Source: an uncultured bacterium (GTDB lineage Bacteria > Verrucomicrobiota > Kiritimatiellia > RFP12 > UBA1067). Taken from it: DNA of 8,157 nucleotides. The DNA is taken from assembly GCA_946401765.1 (NCBI GenBank), contig CAMIVJ010000115.1, positions 1-8,157 on the forward strand, written 5' to 3'. A program made the position numbers and the translations under genes. This document shows, in pieces, positions 1 to 5,612 of the stretch; the first letter of the stretch is position 1, and each line of letters starts with the position of its first letter. The notes below the pieces were generated by a model. It saw only the letters and a program-made list of their open reading frames with translations. It searched no databases and had not been told where the DNA came from.

Positions 1-1
1 G

Positions 2-829
2 GCGGAAGCTCTTGCCGACGAAAAAGTCACGAAGATCGTCGTCGTTCACGGCAAGGACCTCGCGAAAATGGTCGAGGTCGGCATGGCGAAGATGGGCGGA
101 TGGGACAAGTTCTTCAAGCCAGGGGCCAAAGTGGCGCTCAAGCCGAACCTCGCCTGGAAGTCCACGCCCGAGCAGGGCGGCAACACGCATCCCGACATCC
201 TACGCGCCGTCATCAAGGGCGCGGAGGCCTGCAAAGTGAAGCAGATACTCATCCCCGAGAACACGTGCCAGCCCGAGAAGATGACGTTCAAGGTCAGCGG
301 CGCAAACGACGCGATAGAGGGAACCTCGGCGAAACTCTACCGTCCCAAGCCCGCCGACTACAAGGAAGTGGACGTGCCCAAGGGGAAGATATGCCAGAAG
401 GCCAAGGCCACGCGCGACCTCATCGAGGCGGACTGCCTCGTGAACATGCCCGTCGCCAAGCACCACAGCGGCGCCACGCTCACCCTCTCGATGAAGAACT
501 GGATGGGCGCGGTGGACAACAAGACGCGCCGGTCGTGGCACCGCAACGGGCTCCACCAGTGCATCGCCGACTTCAGCACCTTCCTCAAGCCCACGCTCAT
601 CGTGATCGACGCGACGCGCATCATGCTCGACCACGGCCCGCAGGGTCCAGGCAAGCTGGCGTATCCCAACGAGATCATCTTCGCAACGGACCCCGTCGCC
701 GCCGATACGTATGCCGCCTCCCTCTTCAAGAAGACCCCCGACGACGTGCCGCACATCAAGCTTGCGGCCGAACTGGGCGTTGGCTGCGCCGATCTCAAGA
801 AGATTGACGTCGAGCGCGTCGAGGTTTAA
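2..829 (+). CDS. DUF362 domain-containing protein, 5' end cut by window edge
   Basis: The frame is open from the first bases, so the real start lies upstream; 275 residues are visible. The first internal ATG, at 68, would cut into the opening beta strand (KIVVVHGKD), so I do not take it as the start. The protein matches the DUF362 family as I know it: VALKPNLAW followed by PEQGGNTHPD near the N-terminus, NMPVAKHHSGATLTLSMKN mid-protein, then DATRIMLDHGPQGPG and TDPVAADTYAASLF near the C-terminus. The biochemical function of DUF362 is not established; members are often found with, or fused to, 4Fe-4S ferredoxin domains and are often exported by Tat. Here no ferredoxin domain is fused, but the next gene, 14 bases downstream, is a polyferredoxin, which supports a redox partnership. 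Whether a Tat signal exists cannot be seen because the N-terminus is missing. Family call is firm; function is unknown. Confidence 0.9.
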   Translation, partial: AEALADEKVTKIVVVHGKDLAKMVEVGMAKMGGWDKFFKPGAKVALKPNLAWKSTPEQGGNTHPDILRAVIKGAEACKVKQILIPENTCQPEKMTFKVSGANDAIEGTSAKLYRPKPADYKEVDVPKGKICQKAKATRDLIEADCLVNMPVAKHHSGATLTLSMKNWMGAVDNKTRRSWHRNGLHQCIADFSTFLKPTLIVIDATRIMLDHGPQGPGKLAYPNEIIFATDPVAADTYAASLFKKTPDDVPHIKLAAELGVGCADLKKIDVERVEV

Positions 830-830
830 G

Positions 831-836
831 AAGGAG
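831..836 (+). promoter_or_regulatory. Shine-Dalgarno site of the polyferredoxin gene
   Basis: AAGGAG lies 7 bases before the ATG at 844, immediately after the stop codon of the DUF362 gene. It is a near-consensus site and fixes the start of the polyferredoxin gene at 844. Confidence 0.8.
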
Positions 837-843
837 ACCCGAC

Positions 844-2070
844 ATGAAATGGTTGAGGCGAAACATCTGGCGGCTGCTGATTGCAGCGGCCGCCGCAGTC
901 CTCGCGTTGGGGTACGTCCCCGAATCACACCCCGAACTCGCCTCAATCCTTCCGCGCCTCAGCCCGATCCTGAGCCTCTTCGGCGCGCTGGCGACGCGGG
1001 CGTGGCTGGGCTGGCTCATGCTGCTCGGCATCCCGCTTCTCGTGCTCGCAGCGTTCAAGGGCAGGTTCTTCTGCTGGCATCTCTGTCCGATGGGCTTCCT
1101 CTCGGAGACGGCCGGGAAGCTGAACCCGTGGGGCAAGGGCCTCGTCCGGCGCGTGCCCATGGTCAACAAGGCGCTCGCGCTCGTGATTGCCGTGACGGCG
1201 GCCTGCGGCTACCCGCTCCTGATCTGGTGCGACCCGCTCTGCATCTTCAACGGTTTCTTCGCAGCCTGGCGCGAGCCGCTCGCGATCGCGTCGGCCGGCA
1301 CTGGCATCGGGTTCGTGCTGGTCATCCTGGCCAGCATCGCCGTGCCGAACATCTGGTGCCACCGGCTGTGTCCGCTCGGCGGCCTGCAAGAGGCTATTGC
1401 GCAGCTCTGCCGCCGCAGGGCGAAGACTGCGGACGGCGCGCCGGAGCAGTCCGCCCTCTCCGTCGTCGGCGCAACGCGCCGTACCGTGCTGGCGGCGATC
1501 CCCGCAGCCGCAGCGAGCCTCGCCGTGCGGCACGCGGTCGGCGCGAAGGGACGCGACGCCATACGTCCGCCCGGCGCCGACCTGGAGCGTTTCAACGCGC
1601 TATGCGCTCGGTGCGGCAACTGCATGAAGGCGTGTCCCTATCAGCTGATCCAGCCCGATCTGGGCGATAGCGGCATCGAGGGGCTGTTCACGCCCGCCCT
1701 CCAGCTGCGGAGCCGCAACGCCGACCAGGAGCAGTACTGCTTCCAGGACTGCGTCGCCTGCACGCAGGTGTGCCCCACGGGTGCGTTGCGTCCGCTCACG
1801 GTGGAGCAGAAACACGCAACCCCGATCGGCACCGCCGTGATCGACCGCAAGAAGTGCCTCGCGTGGGAGAACCACGAGTATTGCGTCGTGTGCGACGAAT
1901 ACTGTCCCTACAAGGCCGTCAAGGTGGAGGAGCACGACGGTGTGAGCTGTCCCGTCATCGACGAGAAAAAATGCCGCGGCTGCGGCGCATGCGAAAGCAA
2001 CTGCCCGGCTGACCCCATCGCCATAGTCGTCAAGCCGCTAAAGGCAAAAGGCAAGCAACAGAAAAAATGA
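844..2070 (+). CDS. Membrane polyferredoxin, NapH-like domain fused to NapG/MauM-like 4Fe-4S domain
   Basis: A 408-residue integral membrane iron-sulfur protein that should carry electrons across or along the membrane. Residues 1-185 resemble NapH/MauN/YccM-type proteins: hydrophobic segments at about 7-25, 54-71, 108-128 and 150-170, with paired CxxxCP motifs at C77/C81 (FFCWHLCPMG) and C172/C176 (IWCHRLCPLG), plus CDPLC at 129-133. Residues 246-395 form a ferredoxin region with cysteine sets at 254/257/260/264, 299/303/306/310, 338/347/350/354 and 377/380/383/387, enough for up to four 4Fe-4S clusters. Between them, at 211-234, is a twin-arginine-like stretch (TRRTVLAAIPAAAASLAV), as if a Tat-exported NapG-type protein had been fused to NapH. 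Good Shine-Dalgarno site; the stop overlaps the next start. Electron donor and acceptor are unknown; partnership with the upstream DUF362 protein is inferred from position. Confidence 0.88.
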   Translation: MKWLRRNIWRLLIAAAAAVLALGYVPESHPELASILPRLSPILSLFGALATRAWLGWLMLLGIPLLVLAAFKGRFFCWHLCPMGFLSETAGKLNPWGKGLVRRVPMVNKALALVIAVTAACGYPLLIWCDPLCIFNGFFAAWREPLAIASAGTGIGFVLVILASIAVPNIWCHRLCPLGGLQEAIAQLCRRRAKTADGAPEQSALSVVGATRRTVLAAIPAAAASLAVRHAVGAKGRDAIRPPGADLERFNALCARCGNCMKACPYQLIQPDLGDSGIEGLFTPALQLRSRNADQEQYCFQDCVACTQVCPTGALRPLTVEQKHATPIGTAVIDRKKCLAWENHEYCVVCDEYCPYKAVKVEEHDGVSCPVIDEKKCRGCGACESNCPADPIAIVVKPLKAKGKQQKK

Positions 2071-2369
2071 ATACCGACGCCCTTCCACGCATTCTAGAAT
2101 TCGCGATGCTCTTCTGCTTCGGCTTTTCCTGGCCGTTCGCGATCGCCAAGACCCTCCGCGCAAAGCGCGTCGACGGCAAGAGCCCGATGTTCGAGATCAT
2201 CGTGATCGTAGGTTACCTCTTCGGCATAGCCAGCCATCTCATCAGCGACAGAAGCTGGGTGACATGGGTGTACCTGGCCGATACGGCGCTCGTAGCGACC
2301 GACCTCGCGCTTTACTTTCACTACGCAAGGGCGCAGCAAGCGCAACCGTCAAATAGTGACCGTACATGA
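2067..2369 (+). CDS. Small PQ-loop-like membrane protein
   Basis: 100 residues, starting in an ATGA overlap with the polyferredoxin stop, which implies translational coupling. Three hydrophobic segments are visible at about 8-28, 42-60 and 64-87, the three-helix plan of a single PQ-loop (SemiSWEET/MtN3-like) unit. The stretch SWPFAIAKTLRAKRVDGKSP at 21-40 matches the PQ-loop pattern: proline in helix 1, a basic K-T segment, then V-x-G-K/x-S before helix 2. The glutamine of the PQ pair is replaced by phenylalanine (WPF). SemiSWEETs are dimeric sugar carriers, but many small PQ-loop relatives have no known substrate, so I do not call a sugar transporter. The C-terminus (QQAQPSNSDRT) is polar and probably unstructured. 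Its coupling to an Fe-S membrane protein hints at an accessory membrane subunit; this is inference. Confidence 0.75.
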   Translation: MNTDALPRILEFAMLFCFGFSWPFAIAKTLRAKRVDGKSPMFEIIVIVGYLFGIASHLISDRSWVTWVYLADTALVATDLALYFHYARAQQAQPSNSDRT

Positions 2370-2371
2370 GG
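2368..2371 (+). promoter_or_regulatory. Shine-Dalgarno site that decides the start at 2380
   Basis: GAGG, straddling the TGA of the preceding gene, lies 8 bases before the ATG at 2380. The in-frame upstream GTG at 2356 has no comparable site and would add only MTVHEDAA, so 2380 is preferred. Confidence 0.6.
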
Positions 2372-2379
2372 ATGCAGCC

Positions 2380-3330
2380 ATGGCAAAAACATATTCAGAC
2401 TTCTCTCAGCTGAAGAAAATCAAGACGGAACCCGTGACGGAACCCGTTCCCCCGACGGAACCGCCGCCCGCGCCAGAAGACCGAAAGCTTGCGGAATCCG
2501 CGAACTCCGCCGACTACTTCTCCTCTCTCCTCGGCGCGGGCGCGTCGCCGCGTAAGAAACCGCCGCGCACCACAGTCGTAACGCCAGCAACGATCTCCCG
2601 CGTACGAGCCGAGCAGGCCGAAGACGCCTTCGCCGCCGAGCGCGACGCCCTCAACGCCAAAATTGAAGAGAAACAGGCTGTGATCGACGCCCTCGCCATA
2701 GACGCTGCCGAAGCGAAGGACGAACTCGCGAAAGTGCAGGAAGAGTTGGCTCGGGTGCAAGAAGAACTGGCGCGGGTACAAGAAGAACTCGCACAGACAA
2801 AGACCACGCTCGACGCCGAACGCGCCGCGCCGAAAGTGGACGAGGCGATGCTGCAAGATGTAACCGCAAAGGACCGCGAAATCGCCCGCCTTAAGGAACT
2901 GCTAGTCGAAGCACAGCGCACTTCGCTCTCCTCCACCGTGCTGCTGGACAAGCCCGAAAGCTTCTCCGAAAAATTTCCCGGCGAAGTTCGCGAGCACCTG
3001 CTTGAAGCACTCGCGGACGCGCAACGCGCGGCAGACGCCGGCGGACGCGACCGCCGCGCGCGCATCCTCGAGGCGATTCTCTGCGAGAACGCCGTCACGG
3101 GCGAACTCGCGCGCCGTCGCGACGAGGTGAAGCAGATCATGAAGGACGCCGGAACCTTCATCGACGACGCGGCAATCGCGGCGCTGGAGAAACTCGGCTT
3201 CCGCTACGTCTCAGGGTCGAACCACCACAAGCTCGACTTCGCGGGCATCCGCTTCCCAGTGGCGAAAACACCCAGTGACCACCGCAGCTGCCTCAACAGC
3301 GCGGCGGAAATCTGCAACCGGGTGTTTTAA
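2380..3330 (+). CDS. Coiled-coil protein with HicA-like C-terminal domain, function unknown
   Basis: 316 residues from the ATG at 2380; a GTG at 2356 would give 324. Visible parts in order: a proline- and threonine-rich, probably disordered N-terminus (about 15-70); a long charged coiled coil (about 75-180) containing near-perfect heptads of the form VQEELAR; an alpha-helical segment (about 194-258); and a C-terminal domain (about 262-316). That last part, LEKLGFRYVSGSNHHKLDF followed by FPVAKTPSDHRSCLNSAAEI, has the helix-strand-strand-strand-helix pattern and histidine pair seen in HicA-type toxins and related small dsRBD-fold domains. I recall similar coiled-coil proteins ending in a K-TPSD-R-x-x-x-N motif in Firmicutes and Bacteroidota, all without known function; this is from memory. 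No HicB antitoxin is next to it, so it is not a standard HicAB toxin. No signal peptide or membrane segment; likely cytoplasmic. Confidence 0.8.
   Translation: MAKTYSDFSQLKKIKTEPVTEPVPPTEPPPAPEDRKLAESANSADYFSSLLGAGASPRKKPPRTTVVTPATISRVRAEQAEDAFAAERDALNAKIEEKQAVIDALAIDAAEAKDELAKVQEELARVQEELARVQEELAQTKTTLDAERAAPKVDEAMLQDVTAKDREIARLKELLVEAQRTSLSSTVLLDKPESFSEKFPGEVREHLLEALADAQRAADAGGRDRRARILEAILCENAVTGELARRRDEVKQIMKDAGTFIDDAAIAALEKLGFRYVSGSNHHKLDFAGIRFPVAKTPSDHRSCLNSAAEICNRVF
2713..2796 (+). repeat. Four tandem 21-bp units encoding coiled-coil heptads
   Basis: Four consecutive 7-codon units encode AKDELAK, VQEELAR, VQEELAR and VQEELAQ, at 2713-2733, 2734-2754, 2755-2775 and 2776-2796. The last three are nearly identical in protein but differ at third codon positions (for example gaagagttg, gaagaactg, gaagaactc). 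So they are an expanded heptad that has either aged or been kept under protein-level selection, not a fresh DNA slippage. Confidence 0.85.
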
Positions 3331-3349
3331 TCCGCACGGCGGCGGATTA
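3328..3349. terminator. Inverted repeat shared by two convergent stop codons, possible bidirectional terminator
   Basis: TAATCCGC (3328-3335) and GCGGATTA (3342-3349) are exact reverse complements around a 6-base loop, ACGGCG. The left arm begins with the TAA of the coiled-coil gene and the right arm ends with the TAA of serC on the other strand. Neither side is followed by a clean U-tract: the plus strand continues GCCGTTCTTCTTC and the minus strand continues AAAACACCC. A terminator role is therefore likely from position but not strong by the classical rule. Confidence 0.5.
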
Positions 3350-4423
3350 GCCGTTCTTCTTCTCGAACTCCTTCATGAAGTCGACGAGGCAGTCCACGCC
3401 GGCCATCGGGAAGGCATTGTAGATCGACGCGCGGATGCCACCGACGGAGCGGTGCCCCTTAAGCGACTTCATGCCGGCCGCCGCCGCTTCCTTGATGAAC
3501 TGGGCCTCCAGTTCCTCGGTGGGCAGACGCCACGTGACGTTCATGTTCGAGCGATACTCCTTCAGAGCCGTGCCGCGGTAGAAGCCCGAGCCGTCGATCA
3601 CGTCGTAGATCTTCTTCGCCTTCTCGGCGTTGAGCTTGAAGAGGTTCTCCTTGCCCATCTTCTTCACCCACTTCATCGTCTCGCCGAAGATGTAGATGCC
3701 CCAGGTCGGCGGCGTGTTGTAGAGCGAGTTCTCGTCCACGTAGGTGCGGTACTGCAGCATCGTGGGGATCGTGGTGGAGCCCTTCTCCGCGAATTCCTTG
3801 CGGATCGCCACCACGGCCATGCCGGACGGGCCGAGGTTCTTCTGCGCGCCCGCGTAGAACATCGTGAACTTCGAGTAGTCGCGCTCACAGGAGAGGATGT
3901 CGCTCGACATGTCGCCGATGAGCGGCGAACCGGAATCGGGGATCACCTTCAGCTCGGCGCCGGAAATCGTCTCGTTCGTGCAGATGTGGCTGTACGCCGC
4001 GCCTGCGGTCCACTTGAACTCGTCATTCGCCGGCATGCGCGTGGGGATGTCCTTCTGGCAATTCGCCACCACGTTCACGTTGCCGATCATCTGAGCCTGC
4101 TTGAGCGCCTTGTTCGACCATGTGCCCTGGTTGGCGTAGTCGGCGGACTGTCCCGCGCCGAGGAAGTTCATCGGAATCATCGCGAACTGCATCGACGCAC
4201 CGCCCTGGATGAAGCACACCGACCAGTCGTCGCCCAGGCCGCAGAGTTCCTTGAACGTGGCGATCGCCTCCTGGTGGATGGCATCGTAGTCCTTGCCGCG
4301 GTGGGACATCTCCATCACGGACATTCCGCAGCCCTTGTAATCCACGAGGTCGGCCTGCGCGTTCTGCAGGACCTCAAGGGGCAACACGGCCGGACCGGCC
4401 GAGAAATTATAGACACGAGACAT
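3347..4423 (-). CDS. serC: Phosphoserine aminotransferase
   Basis: 358 residues, the usual length of SerC. It converts 3-phosphohydroxypyruvate and glutamate to O-phosphoserine and 2-oxoglutarate in serine biosynthesis, and in some bacteria the equivalent step of pyridoxal phosphate synthesis; it is a cytoplasmic PLP enzyme of class V. Diagnostic stretches: YNFSAGPAVLP at the N-terminus, SVMEMSHRGKDYDAI (35-49), FIQGGASMQF (71-80), and FYAGAQKNLGPSGM (189-202), in which K195 should be the Schiff-base lysine. The C-terminal GHRSVGGIRASIYNA is also typical. The start is fixed by AAGGA 7 bases upstream. It follows ftsW after 18 bases, so it is probably the last gene of the cell-wall operon, an unusual place for serC; serA is not beside it in this window. 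No truncation or altered catalytic residue seen. Confidence 0.97.
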   Translation of the reverse strand: MSRVYNFSAGPAVLPLEVLQNAQADLVDYKGCGMSVMEMSHRGKDYDAIHQEAIATFKELCGLGDDWSVCFIQGGASMQFAMIPMNFLGAGQSADYANQGTWSNKALKQAQMIGNVNVVANCQKDIPTRMPANDEFKWTAGAAYSHICTNETISGAELKVIPDSGSPLIGDMSSDILSCERDYSKFTMFYAGAQKNLGPSGMAVVAIRKEFAEKGSTTIPTMLQYRTYVDENSLYNTPPTWGIYIFGETMKWVKKMGKENLFKLNAEKAKKIYDVIDGSGFYRGTALKEYRSNMNVTWRLPTEELEAQFIKEAAAAGMKSLKGHRSVGGIRASIYNAFPMAGVDCLVDFMKEFEKKNG

Positions 4424-4430
4424 TGCTTGT

Positions 4431-4435
4431 TCCTT
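4431..4435 (-). promoter_or_regulatory. Shine-Dalgarno site of serC
   Basis: AAGGA on the minus strand, 7 bases before the ATG. It sits inside the 18-base gap after the ftsW stop, so serC has its own ribosome entry and is not strictly dependent on ftsW translation. Confidence 0.7.
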
Positions 4436-4441
4436 GATTGG

Positions 4442-5611
4442 TTAAGAAAAAACGGGTGATATTGTACTCCTCGGACGCGGTTTTGGCAACTCAATTTGTC
4501 GTCCGATGTTGAAAAGGATGCCCACGGCGATCATCGACGTCATGAGGTTCGTGCCACCATAGCTGATGAACGGCAGGGCAAGTCCCTTCGTGGGCAGGCA
4601 GCCCGTGACGACGCCGATGTTGAACAGCACCTGGAAAAACACGAGGAACGTCATGCCGAAGGCGAGCAGTCGTCCAAGGCGGTCCGGCGCGCGCAGCGCG
4701 ATGCGGATACCGCAGATGAAGAACACCGTGAACACCGTCAGTAGCACGAGCGAGAAGACCAGCCCAAGCTCCTCCGCGCCGATGGCGAAGATGAAGTCGG
4801 TGTGGGCTTCGGGCAGATAGAACTTCTTCTGCATCGACTTAGTGTAGCCCACTCCGAACGGTCCACCGTGGCTGATGGCAACAAGCGCCTGGCTGAGCTG
4901 GTACGCCGCAGGGTCGTCACCCGTTGGGGGCGGCAACCCCAGCCATGTGAGAATCGGCTCCGGTAGCCATGCTGCCAAACGACGCATGCGGTTCGGGTTG
5001 AACGCCAGCAACGTACCGACGGCCACCAGTGCCCCGCCGCCCATCAGGACGATGTGGAGGATACGCATGCCGCCAATCAGGCAGAGCGTGCCGCCGGCAA
5101 GCCCGATGACCATCGTCGCGCCGAAATCCGGCTCGACTACGGCAAGCCCCATAAGCACGCCTACGATCATCACCGCCGGCACGGACCCTTTCCAGAACTT
5201 CTCGATGCGCCAGCCGGCCCAGTCGAGAAAGACAGCGGTGGAGATTACGACGAATATCTTGCCCAGCTCGCTTGGCTGGAGCCGCACAGATCCGACCAGA
5301 CGCAGCCAGCGGTGCGAACCCTTCGTCTCCGGAGCCAACAACACCGCAGCCATCAGGCCAACGACGACTACATAGACGCAGACGGTCAGGTAGGGATAAC
5401 GCCGCCAGTTGTGGTAGTCGAAGAACGCCGCCACCAGCAAAAAAACCATCGCCACGCCCAGCCATACGGCTTGATGCGTGACGAAGTAGTCTGCGCTATG
5501 GTACAGCGCGCGACCCGTCTCCTCGCCGGCGGACGCCAGCAGCGTAAAACCGAGGCCCAGAAGTACGAGAACCGAAATACCCAGAACTGTAAGCGTCCAG
5601 CGCACGACCAA
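4442..5611 (-). CDS. ftsW: FtsW, septal peptidoglycan glycosyltransferase of the SEDS family
   Basis: 389 residues with about ten hydrophobic segments, the normal size and plan of SEDS proteins. FtsW polymerises lipid II into glycan strands at the division septum together with a class B PBP. Conserved motifs seen: HRWLRL then LQPSELGK (100-118), EPDFGATM (160-167), YQLSQALVAISHGGPFGVGY (237-256), FYLPEAHTDFIFAIGAEELG (264-283), in which D272 corresponds to the catalytic aspartate of SEDS enzymes, and CLPTKGLALPFISYGGTNL (338-356). Neighbours murD and a LysM protein favour FtsW over RodA. The frame starts at TTG (5611), one base after the upstream stop; a GTG two codons later (5605) is an equally good start, and neither has a strong Shine-Dalgarno site, suggesting translation coupled to the LysM gene. 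The loop before YQL (about 212-236) is some ten residues longer than in E. coli FtsW and proline-rich. Confidence 0.94.
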   Translation of the reverse strand: MVVRWTLTVLGISVLVLLGLGFTLLASAGEETGRALYHSADYFVTHQAVWLGVAMVFLLVAAFFDYHNWRRYPYLTVCVYVVVVGLMAAVLLAPETKGSHRWLRLVGSVRLQPSELGKIFVVISTAVFLDWAGWRIEKFWKGSVPAVMIVGVLMGLAVVEPDFGATMVIGLAGGTLCLIGGMRILHIVLMGGGALVAVGTLLAFNPNRMRRLAAWLPEPILTWLGLPPPTGDDPAAYQLSQALVAISHGGPFGVGYTKSMQKKFYLPEAHTDFIFAIGAEELGLVFSLVLLTVFTVFFICGIRIALRAPDRLGRLLAFGMTFLVFFQVLFNIGVVTGCLPTKGLALPFISYGGTNLMTSMIAVGILFNIGRQIELPKPRPRSTISPVFS

Positions 5612-5612
5612 C

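Noticed and set aside
200..946. A 248-codon minus-strand frame across the DUF362 gene
   Set aside because: It lies opposite conserved DUF362 motifs and continues across the polyferredoxin start; its arginine- and glycine-rich composition is that of a shadow frame.
2356..2379. GTG at 2356 as the start of the coiled-coil gene
   Set aside because: It would overlap the previous gene by 14 bases with no ribosome site, while the ATG at 2380 has GAGG at proper spacing.
3265..3328. AAAACACCC and GGGTGTTTT, a 9-bp inverted repeat near the end of the coiled-coil gene
   Set aside because: The arms are 46 bases apart and inside coding sequence, the left one encoding the conserved KTP stretch. A stem with so large a loop is more likely chance than a regulatory element.
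2380..3330. Calling the coiled-coil gene a HicA toxin of a toxin-antitoxin pair
   Set aside because: Only the last ~55 residues resemble HicA, the protein is several times longer than HicA, and no HicB-like gene is adjacent.
3275..4459. A 394-codon open frame on the plus strand opposite serC
   Set aside because: It is antisense to a clearly conserved serC, rich in Arg, His, Leu and Val as expected of a shadow frame in GC-rich DNA, and matches no family I recognise.
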